A DNA stretch of 64,000 nt, from positions 1 to 64,000 of the forward strand of contig JADGDD010000010.1 of the NCBI GenBank assembly GCA_016745075.1, in the 5' to 3' direction. This DNA is from Planctomycetota bacterium. GTDB taxonomy: Bacteria; Planctomycetota; UBA11346. Numbering within the stretch: position 1 is the stretch's first letter; each line of letters begins with the position of its first letter. A program made the position numbers and the translations under genes. Shown piece after piece: positions 8,616 to 17,221 of this stretch. A model generated the notes under the pieces. It saw nothing but the letters and a program-made list of their open reading frames with translations, had not been told where the DNA came from and did no database searches.

Positions 8616-9200
8616 TTAGTAACCGATAATAGAGAGTAATTCTTCTTGAATACGATCTTGTTCTTCAGTAGTCATATGTGGATCTCGGATGCGAAAAGGA
8701 ATACGAGATGGTCGTTCTTCATAAAGCATCCAAAGAATCTCGTTACTAGTTTCATCAAATTCTTTTTCTATATCTAAATAGCGAAATTTTTTCAAACGCA
8801 TAAGTAAAAGACTTAAACACCATACTAAACATTGTTGTTCACGAACACGTGTTTCACGAATATCTTGAAACAGCGTAAAAAGCTGTTCCGCATTCATAAT
8901 AGTTTCTTCTTTCTTATGAGCAGGAGGAAGTTGATGTGTCCACCTGCTAATAAGAATAATATCAGTACTTATTTTTATTGTTTGTTGTTGTTCAGTATTT
9001 TCTTCATTGCTGGTTGTAGATTTATCTTGTCCAGAGAGTTTAGAAAAAAGTTCCCAACCAGCTTCACTAAAATCAATACGAGAAAATGCATTATCAGTAA
9101 AGACCAGACCAGAAATAAGTACAGAACCGGCAATTATTTTTTCACCGGTGGCTGCACAAACGAGTGTAGAACGTGTTACTTTATCTTGCCAGTTAATCAT
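8616..9200 (-). CDS. Conserved-looking hypothetical protein
   Basis: A 194-residue soluble protein that I cannot place in a family. The N-terminus (residues 1-55) has strand-rich sequence with VCAATGEKIIAGSV and ends in a segment AGWELFSKL. A glutamine/asparagine/threonine-rich linker follows at about 56-75. The C-terminal 95 residues are predicted helical and include a basic LLLMRLKKFRYLD. No signal peptide or membrane segment is seen. It lies 43 bases upstream of nothing in its own direction except the lipoprotein's 3' end, and 43 bases downstream of proC's stop side; it may be the last gene of no operon or transcribed from its own promoter. Confidence 0.6.
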   Translation of the reverse strand: MINWQDKVTRSTLVCAATGEKIIAGSVLISGLVFTDNAFSRIDFSEAGWELFSKLSGQDKSTTSNEENTEQQQTIKISTDIILISRWTHQLPPAHKKEETIMNAEQLFTLFQDIRETRVREQQCLVWCLSLLLMRLKKFRYLDIEKEFDETSNEILWMLYEERPSRIPFRIRDPHMTTEEQDRIQEELLSIIGY

Positions 9201-9243
9201 AATAAAAGAATAGCCTTATGAAAAATTATACAATGAGTCACTC

Positions 9244-10038
9244 TTATTCTAATTCTTTACCGCGATTTTCAGCTGCCTGTAAAGCTCTTTCAGCAAGAGC
9301 AGCTATATTAGCTTCAGAGAAAACTTCTAATGCAGCAGCAGTTGTTCCACCAGGACTGGTAACTTGTTCACGCAATTGTCCAGCAGGAAAACCATCTTGT
9401 GAACAAAGATAAGAGATAGAACCAGAAGCTGTTTGGGAAACCAATAGTTCTGCTTCTTTTTGATTGAAACCAAGTTTCTGTGCAGCACTTACTAAAACTT
9501 CACAAAAATGGAAAAAATAAGCAGGCCCACTCCCAGATACTGCGGTAATTGCATTCATTTTATCTTCTGACACTCGTAAAGTAGCAGCAGAAGATGAGAA
9601 GAGAGATTCGACAATATCCATATCTTCATTGCTGGTTGCAGAACCAGCACATAGCCCAACCATTCCTAGGCCAACAGCGATAGGTGTATTTGGCATACAA
9701 CGAATCACACGTGTATCTTTTGGTAAAAGAGCTTCTAATTTGGAACTTGTAGTTCCCGCTAAAATAGAAACAACAATATGATCAGTAGTAATCGCAGATG
9801 CACAACTTTCGAGCACTAAATCAACAACCTGTGGTTTTACTGCAAGCACGATAATTTTTGCTTGAGGAATAGCATCAACAGCATTTGTAAAGGTTGATAA
9901 ACCATTAGCTGAATGACGAGCAAGAATATCAGTATTAATATCAGCAACACTTATAGAAACAGTATCTGTATCAAGACCGTTAATAATTGCGCTGGCCATA
10001 TTGCCACCGCCAATAAATAAAATAGGAGGAAGAGTCAT
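9244..10038 (-). CDS. proC: Pyrroline-5-carboxylate reductase
   Basis: A 264-residue enzyme performing the last step of proline synthesis, NAD(P)H-dependent reduction of pyrroline-5-carboxylate. The Rossmann motif FIGGGNMASAII is at residues 8-19. The family signature near the C-terminus, QVTSPGGTTAAALEVF, is complete, and AVSGSGPAYFF precedes it. The start ATG overlaps the stop of the upstream diguanylate cyclase by 4 bases (ATGA), so translation is coupled. Why a proline gene sits in a c-di-GMP operon is unclear; the link may be only transcriptional. Confidence 0.94.
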   Translation of the reverse strand: MTLPPILFIGGGNMASAIINGLDTDTVSISVADINTDILARHSANGLSTFTNAVDAIPQAKIIVLAVKPQVVDLVLESCASAITTDHIVVSILAGTTSSKLEALLPKDTRVIRCMPNTPIAVGLGMVGLCAGSATSNEDMDIVESLFSSSAATLRVSEDKMNAITAVSGSGPAYFFHFCEVLVSAAQKLGFNQKEAELLVSQTASGSISYLCSQDGFPAGQLREQVTSPGGTTAAALEVFSEANIAALAERALQAAENRGKELE

Positions 10039-11258
10039 GAATTATCTTTCTTTTTCTTGGAACGAATCATTTTAGTAAGTGTACGAATGTGATCTTCAGG
10101 TTCTGTTTGAACTGAAGATTGAATAACTTGATTACGACCTTTTTCTTTTGCTTCATAGAGTGCAGTATCAGCTCTTGTTAAGAGACTTTCATGATCGTCA
10201 TCGATTAAACAGGATGCAAGACCAATACTTACGGTAACAGAGCATGGTAAATCTGCTAGTGAAGCCACAGAAGCTCGTAGTCGTTCACAAACTTGTAAGG
10301 CACTATGTGGACTGGTATTAGGTAGAAGAATCATAAATTCTTCTCCACCGTACCGACAAGTAATATCCCCTGTGCGTAAGGATTTTTGTAAAATAGTTCC
10401 AACAGATTTTAAGACAACATCTCCAGCGCTATGACCAAAATTATCATTTACTGCTTTAAAAAAATCAATATCAACCATAGCTAAAGCTAGAGAGTTATCA
10501 GATTCTATTAATTCATCGAGTCGCTGCATACCGTACCAACGACGCATAGTCGTAGTAAGTGGATCAATACGACCAAGTTCTTGTAATTGGTGGTACAAAG
10601 TAACTCGTCGTAAAGAGAGCGCTAATTGACCACGTAAAACTTCAGCAACATAGCGTTGATCATCAAGAGAATGATCGCTAATGGTTGGTTGGCATTGTGC
10701 ATAACGTAAGACAACAGCAGCTTGCCCATCAACAGCAGGACTTAAATCAAGAGTAAGGTCATGAACAGTATCTGTAGAATCTGGTAATTGAACAGGTCCA
10801 GCAAGTATTGGTTCATCACCAGAAGCAGGTCCACCTAAACTCCGCCAAGACCCTCGTTGCCATATAAATAAATCACAAGATGTAAAAGACCAATACATGC
10901 TTAATGTTGATGAAAAACGTTGCCGTGCATCTTGCTCATCAATGCAACTTACTAAATCAGTGCTCGCTTCAAACACCATACGCTGTAATTCTTGAGTTGC
11001 TTCTAATATTGATAAATTTTCAACAATGTTTTGACGTTTTTCTTGTAATAAACTTGGGTCAGAGAGAAGTTTTCTCAAACCAATAGCATCCTCACGGTCA
11101 GCATTCTTTTTTTGTAAACCAAGAATTGCGCCAGCAATAAGACAAAAAATAGCAATTAAAATAGATGATATAAGTGGTACATCAGATTGCCTATGCATAG
11201 TTACTAGAAATGCGCCAATTAACGCACTACAGCTTACAGTAATAATAAAACGTATCAT
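10035..11258 (-). CDS. Membrane diguanylate cyclase (GGEEF) with product-inhibition site
   Basis: A 407-residue protein. Two N-terminal membrane segments are seen at about residues 4-21 and 29-47. A middle region (about 60-230) resembles a GAF-type sensor. The C-terminal GGDEF domain has the active-site variant GGEEF in CRYGGEEFMILLP and the conserved DIDFFKAVNDNFGHSAGD. The inhibitory I-site RxxD is present as RTGD five residues before GGEEF, so feedback inhibition by c-di-GMP is expected. It makes c-di-GMP from two GTP at the inner membrane. It is the middle gene of a three-gene operon with 4-base overlaps on both sides. Confidence 0.88.
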   Translation of the reverse strand: MIRFIITVSCSALIGAFLVTMHRQSDVPLISSILIAIFCLIAGAILGLQKKNADREDAIGLRKLLSDPSLLQEKRQNIVENLSILEATQELQRMVFEASTDLVSCIDEQDARQRFSSTLSMYWSFTSCDLFIWQRGSWRSLGGPASGDEPILAGPVQLPDSTDTVHDLTLDLSPAVDGQAAVVLRYAQCQPTISDHSLDDQRYVAEVLRGQLALSLRRVTLYHQLQELGRIDPLTTTMRRWYGMQRLDELIESDNSLALAMVDIDFFKAVNDNFGHSAGDVVLKSVGTILQKSLRTGDITCRYGGEEFMILLPNTSPHSALQVCERLRASVASLADLPCSVTVSIGLASCLIDDDHESLLTRADTALYEAKEKGRNQVIQSSVQTEPEDHIRTLTKMIRSKKKKDNS

Positions 11259-12637
11259 GAAGTTGCAACCTCAACACGGTCACGACCAGTGTGCTTTGCT
11301 TGATAACAAGCATTATCAGCGCGATTTAATAAAGTACGATAATCTTCATCTTTTTGTAATTCAGCCCAACCTAAGCTAGCTGTAACAAAGGTATCGTTAT
11401 CAAGTTTACGGTTACGGATACCACTTACTAATTCTTCAGCAATTTTAGCAATTTTAGTGTGGGTATGGTTGGTAATACAAACGGCAAATTCTTCTCCACC
11501 ATATCGACAAGCAATACAACCATCTGGCAATGTTTCTGAAATAACATGACCAACATGTTTAAGTGCCATATCTCCAGCAGGATGACCATAAGTATCATTA
11601 TAATTTTTTAAATGATCCATGTCGCACATAATAACGGCTACAGATTGTTGATCACGCTGGGCAGTTGCTACATGCTCTTCTAAACGAGCTAAAAATTCGT
11701 GTTGACCAAATAGTCCGGTTAAATCATCTTTTAAAGCAAGGCTTCGGGCGGATTCAATTAAACGAACGGAAGCTAAACTTAAACCAGCAATACGGCCTAG
11801 AGCGACTAAAATTTCTGTAATAAAATGGTCTTCTAAACCTTGGCTTGGAAAAATAATACGCACAACACCATGTTCATCATCAAGATTCTGCTGACGACGG
11901 TCTCCTCGTAAAGGAATAAGTACTTCTACACAAGTACCATGACGAATGGTACATAAACGTTCTTCTGATAAAACATAACGAATATGTGCATCTTCATCGT
12001 TATGAGAATGAGCATAACAGAATGATGTATCCTGAGATTCTAATGTATATAAAGTATGATAATCCTGAACGCTACCAATGGTGACACTAGCGTGAATAGC
12101 TTCTGGAATAAGTTTCATTATTTTATGGCATAAAAGGTCTGCTAAATGTCCTTTTTCTTGAGCATTGGACAAATCAGAACAAATATCTAAAAGAAGTGGA
12201 TAACGAGCTATATGTCTATTAACAATATGTTGTTGAAATTGTGCATCATGCAATTCATAACGGAGGTTCTGTACACCTTTATTTTGCAAAAGTACATTAC
12301 GCAATTCCATAACAGCAATGGCAATACAAAAGCAACAACAAGCAATAAATACTAAATCATTTTGTACAGGTAAAAGAATAGCAGCGGGAACAAGTAAGCT
12401 ATAAGAACCGGGAATACGTTGGATAATACCAAGCAAAGCCCAAAATAAACAGACACCTGCTCCAGATTCTACCGGAATACTTTTGTCATAATAACAAAAG
12501 AGTGCACCACAGAGCCCAATAAAGACAAAGGCACAAGAAGGTGTAAGATCGCGGAAGGCGCTACGTGTAGAAACAACAGTCATAATCTCTACCGCAGTGT
12601 GTATCAAAAGCAGCTCTAACACAAGCGCGGCTTGCAT
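11255..12637 (-). CDS. Membrane diguanylate cyclase (GGEEF) lacking the I-site
   Basis: A protein of about 460 residues when started at the ATG at 12637; the longer open frame up to 12700 uses TTG and would overlap hisB. Several hydrophobic segments occupy the first 130 residues, so it is a polytopic membrane protein. A GAF-like middle part is followed by a GGDEF domain with active site CRYGGEEFAVC and DMDHLKNYNDTYGHPAGD. The I-site position reads PDGC instead of RxxD, so product inhibition is probably lost. It precedes the second cyclase with a 4-base overlap. I see no strong RBS at the chosen start, so the exact start is uncertain. Confidence 0.85.
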   Translation of the reverse strand: MQAALVLELLLIHTAVEIMTVVSTRSAFRDLTPSCAFVFIGLCGALFCYYDKSIPVESGAGVCLFWALLGIIQRIPGSYSLLVPAAILLPVQNDLVFIACCCFCIAIAVMELRNVLLQNKGVQNLRYELHDAQFQQHIVNRHIARYPLLLDICSDLSNAQEKGHLADLLCHKIMKLIPEAIHASVTIGSVQDYHTLYTLESQDTSFCYAHSHNDEDAHIRYVLSEERLCTIRHGTCVEVLIPLRGDRRQQNLDDEHGVVRIIFPSQGLEDHFITEILVALGRIAGLSLASVRLIESARSLALKDDLTGLFGQHEFLARLEEHVATAQRDQQSVAVIMCDMDHLKNYNDTYGHPAGDMALKHVGHVISETLPDGCIACRYGGEEFAVCITNHTHTKIAKIAEELVSGIRNRKLDNDTFVTASLGWAELQKDEDYRTLLNRADNACYQAKHTGRDRVEVATS

Positions 12638-12666
12638 CAGAGCAAGATACTGATGATATACCGAGC

Positions 12667-13263
12667 ATGACTCAACGAAGCGCACAAGTAAGCCGTACAA
12701 CAGCCGAAACCGATATCACAGTCGAGTGGGACCTTGATACCGCAGCACCAGCAGACATAGAAACCGGTATCGGTTTCTTAGATCATATGCTTGATGCGCT
12801 TGGAAAGCATAGTGGAACATTTCTTAAAGTCCGATGTAAAGGTGATTTACATATAGATGGGCACCATACAACAGAAGATATCGGTATTGTTATGGGTCAA
12901 TGTTTTCGTAAAGCTTTACTCTCACAAGATGTAAGTGCTGCTGGTATAGAACGTTTTGCTTTTATTCAAGTACCCTTAGATGAGGCACTTATAGCTGCAT
13001 CTTTAGATATTTCTGGTCGTGGCTATTTAGGTTATGGTTTGCAGATACCTGCTCCGCAGATAGGCAGCTGGGATACAGAACTTGTTAGTGAATTCTTTGG
13101 TGCTTTTGCTCATAATGCAAAAGTATGTCTACACTTAGAGCAACGTAATGGTGTAAATAGTCATCACATTGTAGAGGCTGCATTTAAAGCAACTGCTCGT
13201 GTTATTCGCCAAGCTATTGCTATTACTGGAAATAGTGTTCCAAGCACTAAGGGAAGTCTATGA
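12667..13263 (+). CDS. hisB: Imidazoleglycerol-phosphate dehydratase
   Basis: A 198-residue monofunctional HisB that dehydrates imidazoleglycerol phosphate in histidine synthesis. The conserved metal-binding stretches are clear: GFLDHMLDALGKHSG at about residues 36-50, DLHIDGHHTTEDIG at about 61-74, and the repeat-like second half NSHHIVEAAFKATAR near 166-180. Length is normal. Other his genes are not in the window, so the pathway genes are dispersed. It is followed by a small gene with a 4-base overlap. Confidence 0.95.
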   Translation: MTQRSAQVSRTTAETDITVEWDLDTAAPADIETGIGFLDHMLDALGKHSGTFLKVRCKGDLHIDGHHTTEDIGIVMGQCFRKALLSQDVSAAGIERFAFIQVPLDEALIAASLDISGRGYLGYGLQIPAPQIGSWDTELVSEFFGAFAHNAKVCLHLEQRNGVNSHHIVEAAFKATARVIRQAIAITGNSVPSTKGSL

Positions 13264-13547
13264 GCGTAGATAAAGATTCCAAAATCTTACAATTCCCAGG
13301 CCAATTCTCAGCAGAGACAAAAGACCAGCCTACTAAAACACCAGAAGAATATACACCAGAGCAACTCAAAGCTGCTGGTATAGCAGTAGATGGGATGAGC
13401 TTTGTTATGGTCGGTATTAAACCAACGGCAACTGGAGCAGACTTCTTTACAGCGATTCATGGTAAAGAAGATGATATCTATAATGCTCTTCCTCATTTAG
13501 AAGGAATTATAGAACGTGCAGCCCACCGAACCGAATTCGAAGACTAA
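13260..13547 (+). CDS. Small hypothetical protein downstream of hisB
   Basis: A 95-residue acidic soluble protein whose ATG overlaps the hisB stop by 4 bases, which supports its being real and co-translated. The N-terminal 40 residues are polar and probably unstructured (many Lys, Thr, Glu, Gln). The remaining half (GIAVDGMSFVMVGIKPTATG then DFFTAIHGKEDDIYNALPHL) could form a small alpha/beta domain. I recognise no family and it has no membrane segment or Cys motif. Confidence 0.65.
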   Translation: MSVDKDSKILQFPGQFSAETKDQPTKTPEEYTPEQLKAAGIAVDGMSFVMVGIKPTATGADFFTAIHGKEDDIYNALPHLEGIIERAAHRTEFED

Positions 13548-13565
13548 ATAAGAACAGATTCATTC

Positions 13566-13639
13566 GTAAATCATTATTATATAATTATTTATAAACATAA
13601 ATCCTGTTGTGTCTGTGTGTCTGCCAGCTAATGATTTAC
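13566..13639. repeat. 11-bp inverted repeat in intergenic region
   Basis: GTAAATCATTA at 13566-13576 is matched by its exact complement at 13629-13639. The 52-base interval is AT-rich then rich in TGTGTCTG. The pair lies 19 bases after the upstream gene and about 130 bases before the GspE-like gene. It could be a long-loop hairpin or a two-half operator; no T-run follows, so a terminator is unlikely. The rest of the 223-base gap shows only an AAAAGGAAG RBS before 13771. Confidence 0.4.
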
Positions 13640-13770
13640 TGTAAGCTTATACTTGCGGCCTAGCTGTAACATATGGTAGACTTCTCTCACGCGTCTTGCT
13701 GTGTGGCGAATGTCCACGGAGTTAGGCTCTGTGCTCAGCAGCACTCTCATAGACGAAAAGGAAGTTTTTC

Positions 13771-15453
13771 ATGCATAAGTTTCTCGGTGAAATTTTAATA
13801 GAAATGGGCGTATGCTCAGAACAAGAAATTTCACAAGCCTTATCAAAACAAATGGAAGATGGTGATACGCGACCAATAGGTGAAATATTGGTAGAGATGC
13901 AAGCCTGTACTGATACAGATGTAGCACGTGCACTCGGTGATCAACATCAAGTGAGATATGTAGATTTAGAAGGCATAGATATAGCTGCTGCTGTTATTGA
14001 TTTGATTCCTCGAGACATTGCAGAAGAAAGTGTTGTTATTGGTGTTGAACGCAGCGAACGCAGCGTTGTTGTAGCAATGGCTAACCCCTTTGACTTGAGT
14101 ATTATAGATAATTTACGTTTTACTACCTCACTACAAATTGAAACTGCGGTATCTAGTAAATCGCAAATTTTGGCAGCTATAGAAGCCAACTATGGCATGA
14201 GTGAAACAGCTGTTTCAGACATGCTTGATGACATGGATGACATTGCGTATCGCAATCTTGATGAAGAAGATGGTGGTGACAGTGAAGATGCGCCAGTTAT
14301 TCGTTATGTTACACAAATTATTCAAAGCGCCATGACCGTTGGTGCTTCTGATATTCATGTAGAACCAATGGCAGATCGTCTACAAATTCGTTATCGTGTA
14401 GATGGTGTCTGTATTGTTATGGATCCAGCACCAAAACGTTTGCAGGGTCCAGTTATTCAGCGCCTCAAAATTATGGCTGGCTTACAGGTAGAAGAAAAAC
14501 GTCGGCCACAAGATGGCCGTATCAAAGCAACCTTAGAAGGTAAAACCATCGATTTACGTGTATCCACCTTACCTGCGGTTTATGGTGAAAGTGTGGTGAT
14601 GCGTTTACTTGATTCTGATAGCTTACGTCTATCTTTAAGTGACATGGGTTTTGATCCAAGTGATTTCAAAATATATGAAACATTGATCAAACGCCCCAAT
14701 GGTATTATTTTGGTGACTGGTCCAACCGGATCAGGAAAAACAACGACCCTCTACGCTACTTTGAATACTCTTAATACGACTGACAGAAAAATTATCACTG
14801 CAGAAGATCCAGTAGAATATCATTTGAACGGTATTAATCAGTGCCAAGTACGGCACCGTATCGGTCTCGATTTTCCACGTATTCTACGTGCAATGTTACG
14901 CCAAGCTCCCAATATTATTCTAGTGGGGGAAATTCGAGATAAAGAAACAGCGACCATGGCTATTAACGCATCGTTAACTGGTCACTTAGTTTTTTCTACT
15001 TTGCACACTAATGATGCGCCAAGCGCTATTACTCGTCTGATTGATATGGATGTGCCACCATTCTTGGTTGCGACTTCTATTCAAGCTGTACTTGCTCAAC
15101 GTCTTATCCGAACAAATTGCCCAGTTTGTGTTACAGGATTTCAACCAACAGACAAGCAAGTACGGTCTATCGGTTTACGTCCAGAACAATTAGAAAATGC
15201 AGCTTTCAAACATGGGGCCGGTTGTGATAATTGTGGTCATACTGGATACAAAGGGCGAAAAGGTATTTTCGAATTAATGGTGTTAAACAGGCAATTACGC
15301 AACCTTGCATTTGAACAAGCACCAACAGCAGAAATTAGGAAAGCAGCTATTGCCAATGGTATGTATTCACTTGCTATGGATGGTGCTCGCAAAGCAATGC
15401 AAGGCATAACCACTCCAGAGGAAGTATTACGTGTAGCAGCATCAGACGATTAA
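13771..15453 (+). CDS. Type II secretion / type IV pilus assembly ATPase (GspE/PilB family)
   Basis: A 560-residue AAA-type secretion ATPase that would power pseudopilus or pilus polymerisation at the inner membrane. The N-terminal 140 residues match the MshEN-type domain seen in GspE and PilB, which in some members binds c-di-GMP. Walker A GPTGSGKTTT is near residue 315, the Asp box-like region contains AEDPVEYHLNGINQCQV, and Walker B reads ILVGEIRDKETA near residue 383. A zinc-binding tetracysteine is present (NCPVC near 450, GCDNCGHTGYKGR near 490). It is monocistronic with respect to recognised partners: a strong terminator follows, and no other gsp or pil gene is in view. GspE versus PilB cannot be decided. 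Confidence 0.9.
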   Translation: MHKFLGEILIEMGVCSEQEISQALSKQMEDGDTRPIGEILVEMQACTDTDVARALGDQHQVRYVDLEGIDIAAAVIDLIPRDIAEESVVIGVERSERSVVVAMANPFDLSIIDNLRFTTSLQIETAVSSKSQILAAIEANYGMSETAVSDMLDDMDDIAYRNLDEEDGGDSEDAPVIRYVTQIIQSAMTVGASDIHVEPMADRLQIRYRVDGVCIVMDPAPKRLQGPVIQRLKIMAGLQVEEKRRPQDGRIKATLEGKTIDLRVSTLPAVYGESVVMRLLDSDSLRLSLSDMGFDPSDFKIYETLIKRPNGIILVTGPTGSGKTTTLYATLNTLNTTDRKIITAEDPVEYHLNGINQCQVRHRIGLDFPRILRAMLRQAPNIILVGEIRDKETATMAINASLTGHLVFSTLHTNDAPSAITRLIDMDVPPFLVATSIQAVLAQRLIRTNCPVCVTGFQPTDKQVRSIGLRPEQLENAAFKHGAGCDNCGHTGYKGRKGIFELMVLNRQLRNLAFEQAPTAEIRKAAIANGMYSLAMDGARKAMQGITTPEEVLRVAASDD

Positions 15454-15468
15454 AGAGTAAATGATTAA

Positions 15469-15520
15469 GAGGAATTATTGGAGGTAAGAGAATCTCCAGT
15501 AATTCCTCTCCCGTTTTTTA
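15469..15520 (+). terminator. Rho-independent terminator after the secretion ATPase
   Basis: A long hairpin: GAGGAATTA (15469-15477) pairs with TAATTCCTC (15500-15508), and inside it TGGAG pairs with CTCCA around a 10-base loop. The stem is followed after a few bases by a run of six T. It separates the ATPase gene from the next coding sequence. Confidence 0.85.
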
Positions 15521-15548
15521 TTCGAACAGAATTGAGAGGGAGTATTTT

Positions 15549-17132
15549 ATGGCAACACGACGACGACCATCTCGCGCAGCAAGCGCACGTAGACGGCAGG
15601 ATAATTCAGATTTAGCGGTAGAGACTTCAACTCCTCAGTCAAAGTCTGTAAAAAAACCTGCAAGTCGGTCAGCTCGTCAAACTGCTGTTCAACCACACTC
15701 AGCTCCACAGCCAGAAGCTCCGCCACAACAGCGTCGTCGTCCAGTTCCTCAGTCAAACTCAGCCGTACCAGAGCCGGTAGCTCCAGCTTCTAAACCTGCA
15801 TCAGCTCCGCAACGTCGTCCCTCAGCACGTCAGCCATCGGCAACGCCTACACCAGTCAAACGGCCTGTTTCTGTTCGAAGGCCTGCCGAAACAGGGCAAG
15901 CTATTGCCCCAACACCGCGTCCAGTATCAGGTCGCCAAAAAACAAGTTCAACATCTCGTAGACAAAAGCCAGTATCAGGCCGTCGTCCAGTGACAGAAGC
16001 AAGTAATCGAGCAAAAAAAGCATCAGCTGTTCAAACGCCCCGAGAAAGAATACAAGAAGAACCGCAGGAAAAACGTGGATCGCAACGTAGTAGTGCAGCG
16101 TCATCACGACGAACAAGTGCAAAAGCAAGTGGGCGAACAAGTGCTCGTAGTTCAGGAAAAAATTCAAGTGTAGCAGATAATAGCAACATGAAAAAAATCA
16201 TTTTTGCTGTGCTTGCAATCGTGGTTATAGGCGGTGGTGTTTTTGCTTTTACGAACAGTAGTGATGGTGGGGATTCAGAGGTAGCCACAACACCAACACA
16301 AGAAAGTATCTTTGAAACAGTACAAAGTACTATGAAGCGTATCGATATTGCTTTGCTTGGTAATAAAATAGAGAAAGCTGAAGCGGCTGTAGCAACCGTA
16401 GAAAAAGCACTGTCAGAAATAGTTATCCCAGCAGGTCCAGAGGCGGCAGACCTTCAAGCGCAAAAAGATGCTTTAGTAGCAGAACTTGTATTAAAGAAAG
16501 AAGACATTGTTCGAGCTGGGCAAAAAGATCAGGTGAGTATGCATGCTATTGTAGCAAAAAACCGGCTGCAAAACCTCATGCGAGAGTATGACTTAGATCT
16601 ACTAAGAAAAGATATCAATGCCTTTATCAATAACCCACTTAATCCGGGTCAGGGTAGTGACCCAGAAGCAGCGACATACTTTGCTTCATTCACCTCTTCC
16701 TTCGTAGATTATGAACAAAAAATAACAAAAGAAATTGATCGTCGGGAACAAGGCGGTATTGTTTCTCCAGATTTCTCAACAAAAGGTGATGATAATAGTA
16801 TCGGAGATAGAAGTAATAGACGTGTTGCACTTGGCCTAGAAAGTATCATTAAAGACCCTATTAAAGACGGTAAATTTTACAAAGCTTTTAAAGCAATAAA
16901 AAACTATAGTGAATCAAATCCAACGGCTAATTTTGAGACTCATTGGAAAAAAGTAGAAACAGCTATGGTTAATGCTTGGCCGGCAGATAAAGCCAAAGCG
17001 GAAAAACTTATTGCTTCTGGAGACAAAGAAGCAACCCGTACACATCTTTGGTTTATTATCGATAATTACGGTGTAGAATCATATATGGAACAAGCACGAG
17101 AAATGCTTCATAGCGAAGGTTTGGATAAGTAG
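15549..17132 (+). CDS. Single-pass membrane protein with long basic low-complexity N-terminus
   Basis: A 527-residue protein of unknown family. Residues 1-212 are almost entirely Arg, Lys, Ser, Ala, Pro, Gln and Thr, with recurring short motifs such as RRP, VSGR and SARQ; this part is strongly basic and disordered. One membrane segment follows at about 214-235 (KKIIFAVLAIVVIGGGVFAF). The remaining 290 residues are probably periplasmic and helical, with Lys/Glu/Ala-rich stretches and two regions that look alike in spacing but without a recognised domain. A basic tail before a single membrane pass implies a cytoplasmic tail that could contact nucleic acid or acidic lipids. Its gene follows the secretion ATPase after a terminator. 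Confidence 0.75.
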   Translation: MATRRRPSRAASARRRQDNSDLAVETSTPQSKSVKKPASRSARQTAVQPHSAPQPEAPPQQRRRPVPQSNSAVPEPVAPASKPASAPQRRPSARQPSATPTPVKRPVSVRRPAETGQAIAPTPRPVSGRQKTSSTSRRQKPVSGRRPVTEASNRAKKASAVQTPRERIQEEPQEKRGSQRSSAASSRRTSAKASGRTSARSSGKNSSVADNSNMKKIIFAVLAIVVIGGGVFAFTNSSDGGDSEVATTPTQESIFETVQSTMKRIDIALLGNKIEKAEAAVATVEKALSEIVIPAGPEAADLQAQKDALVAELVLKKEDIVRAGQKDQVSMHAIVAKNRLQNLMREYDLDLLRKDINAFINNPLNPGQGSDPEAATYFASFTSSFVDYEQKITKEIDRREQGGIVSPDFSTKGDDNSIGDRSNRRVALGLESIIKDPIKDGKFYKAFKAIKNYSESNPTANFETHWKKVETAMVNAWPADKAKAEKLIASGDKEATRTHLWFIIDNYGVESYMEQAREMLHSEGLDK

Positions 17133-17221
17133 TTTCTACATTAAGGAATTTGTGGTAGAATATTTTCTACATTCACTATGCAAACAAGTGGTTCTTTGAA
17201 GTAACAAATTATCTTATGTTG

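Noticed and set aside
13566-13639. 11-bp inverted repeat as a terminator for hisB and its partner
   Set aside because: Loop of 52 bases and no T-run after the second arm; kept only as a repeat of unknown role.
15901-16288. Minus-strand frames in the basic low-complexity gene
   Set aside because: Low-complexity composition keeps several frames open; the plus frame has RBS, full length and a membrane segment.
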